A stretch of 64,000 nucleotides of DNA from Chitinophaga agri (GTDB lineage Bacteria > Bacteroidota > Bacteroidia > Chitinophagales > Chitinophagaceae), in NCBI RefSeq assembly GCF_010093065.1, contig NZ_CP048113.1, forward strand, positions 4,464,001 through 4,528,000. The letters are read 5' to 3'. Shown here in pieces: positions 9,679-18,451 of the stretch. The notes under the pieces were generated by a model. That model was given only the letters and a program-made list of their open reading frames with translations, ran no database searches and was not told the DNA's origin. Position 1 is the stretch's first letter; every line of letters starts with the position of its first letter. The translations under genes were made by a program, and so were the position numbers.

Positions 9679-10005
9679 TTATTGCAGCTTTTCATTTTCC
9701 TTATGCCTGTTGGCATCACGGATATTCTTTTTCTCGAAATTCTTTTCCAGGGCAGCCGTCATATCCACGCCGGTCTGATTGGCAATGCAAAGTAGTACCC
9801 ACATGACATCAGCCAGCTCATCGCCCAGCTCTTTATTCTTATCGGATTCCTTAAAGGACTGTTCCCCATACTGACGGGCCATAATTCGTGCCACTTCACC
9901 TACTTCTTCAGTGAGAATGGCCATATTAGTCAGTTCGCTGAAATAGCGGACGCCGACGGTTGTGATCCAGCCGTCTATCTTTTCCTGTGCTTCTTTGATA
10001 GTCAT
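9679..10005 (-). CDS. MazG-like nucleotide pyrophosphohydrolase
   Basis: 108 residues, all-alpha. It carries the EEVGEVARIM helix and the GDELADVMWVL helix, which supply the metal-binding acidic residues of the MazG/dUTPase-zeta superfamily. It likely hydrolyses a non-canonical or damaged nucleoside triphosphate to the monophosphate; the exact substrate cannot be read from sequence. It begins 6 bp after the dtd stop, so the two are almost certainly co-transcribed. Confidence 0.85.
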   Translation of the reverse strand: MTIKEAQEKIDGWITTVGVRYFSELTNMAILTEEVGEVARIMARQYGEQSFKESDKNKELGDELADVMWVLLCIANQTGVDMTAALEKNFEKKNIRDANRHKENEKLQ

Positions 10006-10011
10006 ATCAGA

Positions 10012-10464
10012 TTATTCTTTGGCTTTTGTATCAATAATGATAGTAACGGGGCCGTCATTCAGAAGGTCTACCTTCATATCCGCCCCAAAAATACCGGTAG
10101 GAACCGGCTTACCCAGGTCCTGCGATAACTGGCTGATCATCTGTTCATACAGAGGGATCGCTACGTCCGGTTTACTGGCACGGATGTAGGAGGGACGGTT
10201 CCCCTTTTTGGTAGCAGCATAGAGGGTGAACTGACTGACCAGCAGCACATTGCCGTCCACCTCTTTTACAGACCGGTTCATCACCCCTTCTTCATCATTA
10301 AAAATACGGAGGTTGACAATCTTATTGCTCAGCCATATAATATCTTCGGTATTGTCGGCATCTTCAATGCCCAGCAATACCAGTAGCCCGGTGCCAATGC
10401 TACCGGTAATATTCCCATCTACGGTCACGGATGCCCGGGACGCACGCTGTATAACTGCCCGCAT
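10012..10464 (-). CDS. dtd: D-aminoacyl-tRNA deacylase
   Basis: 150 residues, the usual length. It removes mischarged D-amino acids (and glycine from tRNA-Ala) from tRNA as a dimer. The N-terminal MRAVIQRASRASVTVDG, the SQFTLYA motif and the C-terminal Gly-cisPro motif (GPVTIIID) that forms the chiral-proofreading pocket are all present. It is tightly followed by the MazG-like gene, so two quality-control enzymes sit side by side. Confidence 0.95.
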   Translation of the reverse strand: MRAVIQRASRASVTVDGNITGSIGTGLLVLLGIEDADNTEDIIWLSNKIVNLRIFNDEEGVMNRSVKEVDGNVLLVSQFTLYAATKKGNRPSYIRASKPDVAIPLYEQMISQLSQDLGKPVPTGIFGADMKVDLLNDGPVTIIIDTKAKE

Positions 10465-10505
10465 ATATGTAACAGATGATTTATTGCGCCGGGAAATTAA
10501 AATAA

Positions 10506-11900
10506 TTATGCGGTATGCGTGAAAATATCACCGGTTTCAGGCTCCTGGATCTCGATCGTATCCTCCATTTCCAGTTTAGGATTAAATAGTTCCACCAGCA
10601 GAAAATAATAGAGATATAACAAAGCTAGCAGCAGGATCAGGTGTCCGCTATTGGCAAATAATATGGTACTCACGTTCAGTACCATCACAAGAATAACCGC
10701 GGACATACCGGTGCGCAGGCGGGTATAGGCATATACTTTCAGTAGATAGAGGGCCTCTATAAAGCCAATAACGGGTAGACGAAAACCGGTTGGCGCTGTG
10801 AGTAGGGTGTATATGTTGAAGACTGTGATCATTATACCAGTGATGATCATGGTCAGCTGGGCAACTCTTCTGTCCTGGTTCAGATAAGTGTCCGCATGTT
10901 CAGCAATGGTAGCCGGTTGATCTTTCGCAAAGAAAAGCGTTACCACACCAGCGATATTGACCACCGGAATAAAATGTAACAACAGCATCCAGTAGGAATA
11001 TTTACCAACTGAGAGCGCCCGGCTGGTGACAATATTCCTCATCAGACCAGCCACCGTATATAACAACAGGATCATACCCAGGGTGGAAAACATCATATAT
11101 CCCACTTCCAGCAATGACGCTGGTCTTTCTTCAAAGAACCGGTACACATTGGTATCAAGTACACCAATAGCACCTGAATAAGCGAAACACAGGGCGATAA
11201 ACAGGAAGAAGTATTCCCAGCTGGTCAGCTGCTGTACCTTGGATTGCAGCAGCAACCTGTAATTAGGCCATCTGTAACTATTTTCCAGTAAGTATACGAT
11301 CAGGTAATAGGAAGTAAAGCTGCAATAAATAGCGGGTAAAGTCAGTACAAGCTTCATAGCTGGTGTAAACAGCGCAAATACGGGCAGGTCTCTGGCCAGC
11401 TGCAGATGATTAAAGGGAATACCATATTCGGGTAACAGAAAATAGATCAGCGCACCGATGCCGGCAGCGCCCAGTTTATCACTCATACCAGACAAAATGA
11501 AGCGGGTAATGAAGATCAGCAGCAATCCAATAAATACGTTGGCCTGGCCTATCACATATACCATGTCACTATCCGTCCTTTTCATCAGCAGGTCGTGCAG
11601 TACTGACTGCAATACAGCGACCAGTACTACGGTCACGGCCATTATCAACGCGTTCCGCCATTCCCTCCTTGCCAGCATTTCCCATACGACCACGGCAAAC
11701 AATGGTAGTACATGCAGGATATGTTCAGTAGTAAAAGCAGAAAAAGCGATTGTTCCCTTTAAAATCCCTGCTGCATATCCGGCAGTGATCATCCATGTGA
11801 TCAGTACAGGTAGCCAACTGGATTTGAGAACACGTAACTGTACAGAAGTAAAAAGAGTCATATAACACAGGATTAAGGAAGGGGCGGCAAATAAAATCAT
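10506..11900 (-). CDS. Multi-pass membrane protein of unknown function
   Basis: 464 residues, strongly hydrophobic, with about twelve membrane segments and short loops. No catalytic motif or known transporter signature was recognised. The C-terminal ~20 residues are acidic (LEMEDTIEIQEPETGDIF) and probably cytosolic. It lies 41 bp upstream of dtd on the same strand and may be the first gene of the dtd-MazG-yihY run. It is divergent from arfB, with a 48-bp intergenic region. Confidence 0.7.
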   Translation of the reverse strand: MILFAAPSLILCYMTLFTSVQLRVLKSSWLPVLITWMITAGYAAGILKGTIAFSAFTTEHILHVLPLFAVVVWEMLARREWRNALIMAVTVVLVAVLQSVLHDLLMKRTDSDMVYVIGQANVFIGLLLIFITRFILSGMSDKLGAAGIGALIYFLLPEYGIPFNHLQLARDLPVFALFTPAMKLVLTLPAIYCSFTSYYLIVYLLENSYRWPNYRLLLQSKVQQLTSWEYFFLFIALCFAYSGAIGVLDTNVYRFFEERPASLLEVGYMMFSTLGMILLLYTVAGLMRNIVTSRALSVGKYSYWMLLLHFIPVVNIAGVVTLFFAKDQPATIAEHADTYLNQDRRVAQLTMIITGIMITVFNIYTLLTAPTGFRLPVIGFIEALYLLKVYAYTRLRTGMSAVILVMVLNVSTILFANSGHLILLLALLYLYYFLLVELFNPKLEMEDTIEIQEPETGDIFTHTA

Positions 11901-11948
11901 TTACCTTTATTAAATTACGATAATCAATTATAAAGAAACGTTAATTAA

Positions 11949-12347
11949 ATGAGCTTAGATCTTTCCGCCGAAATCACCTTCCGCACAGCCAGAAGCGGGG
12001 GTAGTGGCGGACAAAATGTGAACAAAGTGGAGACTATGGTGGAGGGATATTTTGATGTCTCCGCATCAGCATTGTTAACCCAGGAACAGAAAGCCCTGGT
12101 GCTGGAAAAACTCGCTCACCGTATTAATTCCGAAGGACTGCTGCAGGTAAAATCGCAGGAGGAGCGTACCCAGCTGGGCAACAAGCATCTCGTTGTCAAA
12201 AAGATGAACGAACTGGTGCAAAAAGCGCTGATCAAACCCAAAAAAAGGGTGCCTACCAGGCCTTCAAGAGCCGTAAAGGAAAAGAGGATCCAGCTTAAAA
12301 AGCAGCTGTCTGAAAAAAAACAGCTACGCCGGAAAGGGCTGGAATAA
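11949..12347 (+). CDS. arfB: Alternative ribosome-rescue factor ArfB (peptidyl-tRNA hydrolase)
   Basis: 132 residues. It contains the GGQ catalytic motif (Gly20-Gly21-Gln22, within SGGSGGQNVNKVET) of class I release factors but lacks their codon-recognition domain. The C-terminal ~30 residues are highly basic (KEKRIQLKKQLSEKKQLRRKG), as in ArfB/YaeJ, whose tail enters the empty mRNA channel. It frees ribosomes stalled without a stop codon. The flippase gene follows 26 bp downstream on the same strand. Confidence 0.93.
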   Translation: MSLDLSAEITFRTARSGGSGGQNVNKVETMVEGYFDVSASALLTQEQKALVLEKLAHRINSEGLLQVKSQEERTQLGNKHLVVKKMNELVQKALIKPKKRVPTRPSRAVKEKRIQLKKQLSEKKQLRRKGLE

Positions 12348-12348
12348 T

Positions 12349-12356
12349 TACTTTTG
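12349..12356 (+). promoter_or_regulatory. -7 box for the flippase gene
   Basis: TACTTTTG matches TAnnTTTG and lies 17 bp before the proposed TTG start at 12374. It supports that upstream start and independent transcription from arfB. Confidence 0.4.
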
Positions 12357-12373
12357 GTTAAAATTTCAGGGCA

Positions 12374-13912
12374 TTGAGTATAAAATCACTGGCAGGACAG
12401 ACGATCTATTACGGCTTTAGTAACATTGCAAGTAAGCTGCTTAACTACTTCCTTACCCCACTCTATCTGGAGGTAATGGCACAGGCTTACTATGGGGAGA
12501 TGTCCACAGTGTATGCCTATGTGCCCTTTATGAATATCATTCTCACTTATGGAATGGAGACTGCTTTCTTCAGGTTCGCCAAAAAGGAAAACAGCCAGAC
12601 CGTACTGAGCACCTCAACTATTTCCCTGCTGTTCTCTACGATCAGCTTTACCATATTACTGTTACTGTTCAGGGGGCCGATCACCAATTCCTATATCGGC
12701 GAACTGGGCGGACTAACGGGCCGGCCGGGATTCTTCACCTTCCTGGTACTGATCATGGCATTTGACGCGCTGACAGCGATTCCATTTGCCCAGCTGCGTT
12801 TGGAGAATAAGCCAGTACGGTATGCGGTGATCCGCCTGGCGGGCATTCTGACAACCATTGGCTTCAACATATTATTCCTGGTTATACTCCCCAAAACATC
12901 CTTATCAGGGCTTATAGGTCACTCGGAAATGACTATGGGCAATGACCAGCTGGGCTTCGTGTATCTGAGTAATATGCTGGGGAGTGGCGTCACATTGCTG
13001 CTATTCCTGCCACAAATGCTGCGTATCAGCTGGAAGTTTGACACTGCTTTATGGAAACAGATGCTGAACTATGCTGTACCACTGATCTTCTTCGGTATGG
13101 CGGGAATGGTCAATGAAACCTTTGACAGGGCCTGGTTCCTGCCACAGTTCCTCCCGGGTGATAACCTGACGGAGAAAAAAGAGCTGATCGGTATTTATGC
13201 GGCCAACTACAAACTGGCCATTCTAATCACGATGTTCATACAGGCATTTAAGTTAGGAGCAGAACCGTTTTTCTTTAAGCAGGCCGAAGGCAAGGACCCG
13301 CAGAAGATGTATGCCCGCATCATGAAACTGTTTGTTGTGCTGCTTTGTATGATGTTCCTCTTTGTGAGCCTCTACCTGAACGTTTGGAAGATCTTCCTCC
13401 GCAGACCGGAATATTACCCGGGTATGGCCATTGTACCGGTGTTATTGCTGGCCAATATGTTCCTGGGCATTTACTATAACCTGACCATCTGGTTTAAACT
13501 GACGGACCGTACCAAAACGGGGGCGATGATCACCATCGTCACCGCGGCAATGGCGTTCCTCCTGAACTGGTGGTGGATACCCATATTCGGGTATTTCGGT
13601 GCCGCCCTGGCTACGATGGTCTGCTATTTCATACAGATGGCGATCTGCTATTTACTCGGACAAAAATATTACCCGGTCCCCTATCACCTGCCACGTATAC
13701 TTACATACATCGGAGGGGCGGTAGTGACCTACTATATTTATGAGCTGCTGAACAGGACCCTGCTTTCTCCGGGAAATATTTACGCACTGAAACCAGCGTC
13801 ACTGATAGTGGCGACGGTCTTCTTCGGTGCCTATATCTGGTTCCTGCTGAAAATGGAAAAGAAAGAGTTTTCCAGACTTCCGTTCGTGGGCCGGTATGTC
13901 GCAAAACTCTGA
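12374..13912 (+). CDS. Polysaccharide/lipid-linked oligosaccharide flippase (MATE-like, Wzx type)
   Basis: 512 residues with about fourteen membrane helices. It belongs to the MOP-superfamily polysaccharide biosynthesis proteins, which flip lipid-linked glycans across the inner membrane. The N-terminal block SIKSLAGQTIYYGFSNIASK is the usual beginning of this family and requires a TTG start at 12374; the next ATG, at about residue 36, would remove the first helix. No glycosyltransferases are adjacent. It ends 4 bp from the convergent MBL hydrolase stop, with no room for a terminator. Confidence 0.85.
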   Translation: MSIKSLAGQTIYYGFSNIASKLLNYFLTPLYLEVMAQAYYGEMSTVYAYVPFMNIILTYGMETAFFRFAKKENSQTVLSTSTISLLFSTISFTILLLLFRGPITNSYIGELGGLTGRPGFFTFLVLIMAFDALTAIPFAQLRLENKPVRYAVIRLAGILTTIGFNILFLVILPKTSLSGLIGHSEMTMGNDQLGFVYLSNMLGSGVTLLLFLPQMLRISWKFDTALWKQMLNYAVPLIFFGMAGMVNETFDRAWFLPQFLPGDNLTEKKELIGIYAANYKLAILITMFIQAFKLGAEPFFFKQAEGKDPQKMYARIMKLFVVLLCMMFLFVSLYLNVWKIFLRRPEYYPGMAIVPVLLLANMFLGIYYNLTIWFKLTDRTKTGAMITIVTAAMAFLLNWWWIPIFGYFGAALATMVCYFIQMAICYLLGQKYYPVPYHLPRILTYIGGAVVTYYIYELLNRTLLSPGNIYALKPASLIVATVFFGAYIWFLLKMEKKEFSRLPFVGRYVAKL

Positions 13913-13916
13913 CGGA

Positions 13917-14555
13917 CTATTGCAGGAACGGATTATGCTGCTTTTCATACCCGATAGTAGTGGACTGCCCATGCCCTGGGTATACCCTCACATCATCAGG
14001 CAATACGAACAATTTCTCCCGTATACTGTTTAATAAAGTTTGATGACTGCCTCCGGGAAGGTCCGTACGGCCTATGCTCTGGTAGAACAATACATCGCCA
14101 CCAATGAGGAACTTTCCGGCAGCGGAATAAAAGCATACACTGCCTGGTGAGTGACCAGGGGCGAGCAACACTTCCAGTTCATCATCACCGAAATGTATCT
14201 TTTCGCCGTCTTCCAGGAAGCGGAAGGGTTCAGGAGAAGGTTCAAAGGGTATATTATACATTTTACCTATTTCTGGGGAACGGTCGAGTACAATTTTGTC
14301 CAGGGGATGTATTTCCAGACCTACGCCATACGTTTCAGCTACGAATTTATTACCAAAAACATGGTCAATATGGCAATGGGTATTGAGCAGGCGTGTAACT
14401 TTAAGCCCCTCTTTTTCGATATAAGTCAGTAATTGTTTCCTTTCTTCTTCAAAATAACAGCCCGGGTCTATAATTATACATTCCTTTTTTCCGTTAATGA
14501 GTAAATAGGTATTTTCCTGAAATGGATTAAAGGTGAAATGTTGTATTTCCATCAT
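13917..14555 (-). CDS. MBL-fold metallo-hydrolase (glyoxalase II-like)
   Basis: 212 residues, cytoplasmic. It has the metallo-beta-lactamase zinc motif as THCHIDHVFG (HxHxDH), then LLAPGHSPGSVCF, the GGDVLF aspartate, and YPGHGQST near the C-terminus. These give the full set of dinuclear metal ligands. It resembles hydroxyacylglutathione hydrolase-like members; the substrate is not determined. It is divergent from the large outer-membrane protein, with start codons 57 bp apart. Confidence 0.88.
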   Translation of the reverse strand: MMEIQHFTFNPFQENTYLLINGKKECIIIDPGCYFEEERKQLLTYIEKEGLKVTRLLNTHCHIDHVFGNKFVAETYGVGLEIHPLDKIVLDRSPEIGKMYNIPFEPSPEPFRFLEDGEKIHFGDDELEVLLAPGHSPGSVCFYSAAGKFLIGGDVLFYQSIGRTDLPGGSHQTLLNSIREKLFVLPDDVRVYPGHGQSTTIGYEKQHNPFLQ

Positions 14556-14611
14556 TGTTGCCGATTTTTGCTATTTTTAATTCAGAACGCAATATTATCA
14601 ATACTTTCTGT

Positions 14612-17600
14612 ATGAACCGACTTACTACCAGGTTATTAATTGCCGGTACCCTATTACTTGGCTCGTTTATATCCCAGGCACAGACCAATACCGTAGAATT
14701 TGGACAGAACCGCATACAGCATAAGAATTTCAAATGGCGTTACTATCAAACCCGTCATTTCAATACTTACTTCAGCCAGAACGGGCTTGAACTGGGAAAA
14801 TACGTGGCTCAGGTAGCAGAAAAGGAGTTGCCACAGCTGGAACAGTTCATGGAATTTACTTTCCGCCAGCGTGTTAATATTGTGGTATACAACAGCTTCG
14901 GTGAAATGAAGCAATCCAATATAGGCATTGGCGTTGAATGGCAGAACACCGGTGGTGTGACCAAACTGGTAGGAAATAAACTCATCGTATACTTCGACGG
15001 CGATCACCAGAACCTGCAGCGCCAGATCCGTGAAGGTATAGCCCGTGTGATGCTTGAAAACCTGTTGTTCGGTGAAGACATTGGAGAGTTTGCAGGTAAT
15101 ACCATCCTTATTGATTTTCCAAAATGGTTCACAGATGGATTTGTTGCCTATGCTGCTGAAAACTGGAATACCAAACTGGATGATGAACTCAAAGATGCGA
15201 TCCAGTCAGGCAGATATAAAGACTTTTACCAGCTGGCCTACGAGAAACCATTGCTGGCCGGTCATGCGTTCTGGTATTATGTTGAAAGTAAATATGGTAA
15301 GGATGCGGTGCCTTACCTGATGTATATCTCCCGCATTAACCGGGGACTGAAAAAAGGCTTCGAACAGGTACTCAGCCAAAAGCCTAAAAATGCCCTGAAA
15401 GATTTCATGGCATTTAACATGCAACGCTACCAGGATGACAACCGCCGTCGCCGTCAGAGTACCCGTGGCGGACGTACCGTTACATCCAGGGAACTGAACA
15501 AATCCGACTTCTACCGTTTCCAGGCTAATCCGAAGAGCAACTACTACGCAGTAGTTGAATTCTCCAAAGGCCTGTATAAAGTACAGATCCAGTTGGCCGA
15601 TATGAAACCGAAGGTGCTGCTGCGCAGTGGAGTAAGAATGCAGGCTAGCCAGCTGGACCCTAACTATCCTCTGCTGGCATGGAACCAGAAAGGTAACCGC
15701 CTCGCCATCATCTACGAACATGAAGGTGTCACCCGCCTCATGGTGTATGACCTGGTAACGAGAACCAGCACCAAGCAGGACCTCGCGCGATTTGACAGGG
15801 TGATTGATTTCAAATACTTCTTCGAATACGACAACTCCCTGTTGCTGTCTGCTGTGAAGAATGGCCACACTGATATCTACACCTACAGCATCAATAAAAA
15901 GACAGCGGAACAGATCACCAATGACGTGTATGATGATCTCGACCCGTCTTTCGTATCGTTCCCGGGTAAGAGCGGTATCATTTACTCCTCCAACAGACCG
16001 TCGCCTACCGCTAAAAGCGGAGACACGATACTGCCGGCAGGACATTACAATATCTTCCTGATCGACAACTTTAACAAGAGTGCCGACAAGCAGATCTCAC
16101 AGCTGACCGACATGAAATACGGTGATGCACGTTCACCACTTCAGTATAACACGACCCACTTTACATTCGTATCGGATGTAAACGGTATACGTAACCGTTA
16201 CGCAGGTTTCTTCAAAACAGAAAGAACAGGAGTAGATTCCCTATTCTTTATTGGTTCAGAGATCCTCCATAACCCTGACAAAGCAGACCTCGACTCTGCA
16301 CTGGCAGAATATGGTGCTACCGCTCCGGATTCTGTAATGGCGGTATCGCTGACAAAAGACTCTACCTATACTTTCCCGATGTCTAACTACGCTTATGGTA
16401 TCAAAGAATCCAGAGGTGCAGGCGATCAGTCGGAAGTATCACAGGTGATCCAGCAGTATGGCTTCAAAAACCTGCAGAAACTGAAAATAGACACGGTAAC
16501 GCTGCGTAAACGTAACGTCAACAGCCGTCCGACCACATTCAGGGCTCGTCAGATGCATGAAGACAGTATCCGTCTGGGACTGCCTACCTATCATGAAAAG
16601 GCAAAAGTAGATACCATAAAGCATGGCGACTTCTTCCAGAGCGAATTTGCACAGGAAGCACCAGATACGGCAGCCGCTGCCGCTGAGGCCATGGCATTAA
16701 AGATACCGCTGCTCGAACCGGTATTGAAAAAGGCAAAACTCCTGCCCTATAAATGGAAATTCTCTTCAGATTACCTGATCCTGCAACTGGATAACTCCAT
16801 ATTGATCAACAAATATCAACCATTCACCGGTCCTCCTTCCGGCCCGATCAGGCTGTCTGATCCTGTAAATGGACTGATCCGTATTGGTGTAAGTGACCTG
16901 ATGGAAGATGTGAAGATCAATGGTGGTTTCAGATTCCCTTCCAGCCTGGATGGTACTGAATACTTTATTTCTGGCTCCTACCTGAAGAGACGTTTTGACT
17001 ATAAGTTCACTTACTACCGTAAAGTAGACAAGTATAACAGTGTAGGGGTAGATACGTCTGGTAACATTCTGCTGGACTATCCTGCGAAGCTGAAAACAAA
17101 CCTCTTCCAGTTCGATGTACGTTATCCGTTTGACCAGGCAAGAAGCATCCGCTTACAGGTTGGTCTGCGTAACGACAAGTTCGTAATTGCAGCTTCTGAC
17201 GCTACCACACTGAAACTGAAGGACTACGCTGATAACTATGCGTTGTTACGACTGGAATATGTGTATGACAATACCATTAATCCGGCGACTAACATCTGGC
17301 ATGGTACCCGTTATAAGATCTATGGTGACATGAATGCACAGATCAACGGAGACCTGAACGATGTGTTTGACCAGGGTGCAGCAGCCGGTAAAGGCAAGTT
17401 CACGTATAACATGGGGATTGATGTAAGACATTATCACTCCATCTACCGTAACTTCATCTGGGCTACCCGCTTCTCCGCTGACCTGTCATGGGGTACACGC
17501 AAACTGTTGTATTACCTGGGTGGTACGGACAACTGGCTGATACCGAAGATCAACCTGAATACACCTGTCAACCTGAGCGCTAACTACGCTTACCAGACAC

Positions 17601-18004
17601 TGGCCAACCCATTACGCGGATACAGACAGAATGCCCGTAACGGTAATAACGTGATGGTATTCAATACAGAATTACGTTTACCGGTATTTGCGACCTTCAT
17701 GAACAGACCAATCAATTCGGCGATCGTACGTAACTTCCAGGTGGTGAGCTTTGTTGATATTGGTACTGCATGGAATGAGAAGCTGAGCTTCAAAGATGCG
17801 AACTACACTTATTATACCGGAAATGATGGTACCGTGACAGTGAAAGTGAAAGAAGGTTTCCTCGGACCATTTGTAGGAGGTTATGGTTTTGGTGCCCGTT
17901 CTACCATTGCTGGTTATTTCCTGAGAATAGATGCAGGCTGGCCGGCAGTAGCGTTCTTCCGTGGAAAACCGATCTGGTATTTCGGTCTGGGTGTTGATTT
18001 CTAA
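14612..18004 (+). CDS. Large outer-membrane protein: degenerate peptidase-MA-like domain, PD40 propeller, beta-barrel
   Basis: 1130 residues from the ATG at 14612, which opens with a proper signal peptide (MNRLTTRLLIAGTLLLGSF to SQAQ); the in-frame ATG at 14555 would put 19 non-signal residues in front. Residues ~35-270 resemble gluzincin peptidase-MA domains, but the HExxH position reads REGIA (140-144) and the downstream helix reads PKWFTDGFVAYAA (170-182) with Asp instead of the usual Glu. The middle (~300-560) has WD40-like/PD40 propeller strands. The C-terminal ~400 residues alternate aromatic strands and end in GLGVDF, as in outer-membrane barrels. Function unknown; the peptidase part is probably a non-catalytic binding module. 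Confidence 0.7.
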   Translation: MNRLTTRLLIAGTLLLGSFISQAQTNTVEFGQNRIQHKNFKWRYYQTRHFNTYFSQNGLELGKYVAQVAEKELPQLEQFMEFTFRQRVNIVVYNSFGEMKQSNIGIGVEWQNTGGVTKLVGNKLIVYFDGDHQNLQRQIREGIARVMLENLLFGEDIGEFAGNTILIDFPKWFTDGFVAYAAENWNTKLDDELKDAIQSGRYKDFYQLAYEKPLLAGHAFWYYVESKYGKDAVPYLMYISRINRGLKKGFEQVLSQKPKNALKDFMAFNMQRYQDDNRRRRQSTRGGRTVTSRELNKSDFYRFQANPKSNYYAVVEFSKGLYKVQIQLADMKPKVLLRSGVRMQASQLDPNYPLLAWNQKGNRLAIIYEHEGVTRLMVYDLVTRTSTKQDLARFDRVIDFKYFFEYDNSLLLSAVKNGHTDIYTYSINKKTAEQITNDVYDDLDPSFVSFPGKSGIIYSSNRPSPTAKSGDTILPAGHYNIFLIDNFNKSADKQISQLTDMKYGDARSPLQYNTTHFTFVSDVNGIRNRYAGFFKTERTGVDSLFFIGSEILHNPDKADLDSALAEYGATAPDSVMAVSLTKDSTYTFPMSNYAYGIKESRGAGDQSEVSQVIQQYGFKNLQKLKIDTVTLRKRNVNSRPTTFRARQMHEDSIRLGLPTYHEKAKVDTIKHGDFFQSEFAQEAPDTAAAAAEAMALKIPLLEPVLKKAKLLPYKWKFSSDYLILQLDNSILINKYQPFTGPPSGPIRLSDPVNGLIRIGVSDLMEDVKINGGFRFPSSLDGTEYFISGSYLKRRFDYKFTYYRKVDKYNSVGVDTSGNILLDYPAKLKTNLFQFDVRYPFDQARSIRLQVGLRNDKFVIAASDATTLKLKDYADNYALLRLEYVYDNTINPATNIWHGTRYKIYGDMNAQINGDLNDVFDQGAAAGKGKFTYNMGIDVRHYHSIYRNFIWATRFSADLSWGTRKLLYYLGGTDNWLIPKINLNTPVNLSANYAYQTLANPLRGYRQNARNGNNVMVFNTELRLPVFATFMNRPINSAIVRNFQVVSFVDIGTAWNEKLSFKDANYTYYTGNDGTVTVKVKEGFLGPFVGGYGFGARSTIAGYFLRIDAGWPAVAFFRGKPIWYFGLGVDF

Positions 18005-18029
18005 TAAAAGCACTGATCATATAAACAGT

Positions 18030-18055
18030 AAGGGCTCGTTAAACAACGAGCCCTT
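18030..18055 (+). terminator. Intrinsic terminator of the outer-membrane protein gene
   Basis: An 11-bp perfect stem (AAGGGCTCGTT and complement) with an AAAC loop is followed by TTTT. It lies 25 bp after the stop at 18004 and close before the convergent dgkA stop. Confidence 0.8.
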
Positions 18056-18065
18056 TTTTATTTCA

Positions 18066-18428
18066 CTACAGGATAGGGATAAAAATGAGCGCTCCTGTAA
18101 TAGCTGCAATAATAGCAGCAACAAGTACCGCCCCCGAAGCAACATCTTTGATCCATTTTACCCGGGGATGATAATCCGGGGACAGATGATCCATGATCTT
18201 TTCAACAACAGTATTCAGCATCTCGGTCACCCATACCAGACCGATGACAATTAATATCGGGATCCATTGACTGGCTGACAATCCATAATAAAAACCGGCC
18301 GCTACCACCAGCACCGTAGCCACTGCATGCACCCGCGCATGAGGTTCTGTACGTAAAAAGGCGGCAATTCCTTCGAAAGAATATTTAAAACTAAGTATGC
18401 GTTGCTGCAGATAGCGACCGATTCCCAT
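18066..18428 (-). CDS. dgkA: Diacylglycerol/undecaprenol kinase family protein
   Basis: 120 residues, three membrane helices, the size of small integral DagK enzymes. It retains the signature EMLNTVVEKIMD and the KDVASGAV segment, which hold the catalytic Glu and metal-binding residues, and the N-terminal SFKYSFEG amphipathic helix. It phosphorylates diacylglycerol or undecaprenol in the inner membrane using ATP; Gram-positive-like members prefer undecaprenol, and the preference here cannot be decided from sequence. It is 23 bp downstream of creD on the same strand and may be co-transcribed. Confidence 0.9.
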   Translation of the reverse strand: MGIGRYLQQRILSFKYSFEGIAAFLRTEPHARVHAVATVLVVAAGFYYGLSASQWIPILIVIGLVWVTEMLNTVVEKIMDHLSPDYHPRVKWIKDVASGAVLVAAIIAAITGALIFIPIL

Positions 18429-18451
18429 GAGTATGTTCGTTTACAGATTTA

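Noticed and set aside
15206..16045. 279-codon minus-strand ORF inside the outer-membrane protein gene
   Set aside because: Antisense shadow; no start context, signal or family resemblance, and the plus-strand gene is continuous through it.
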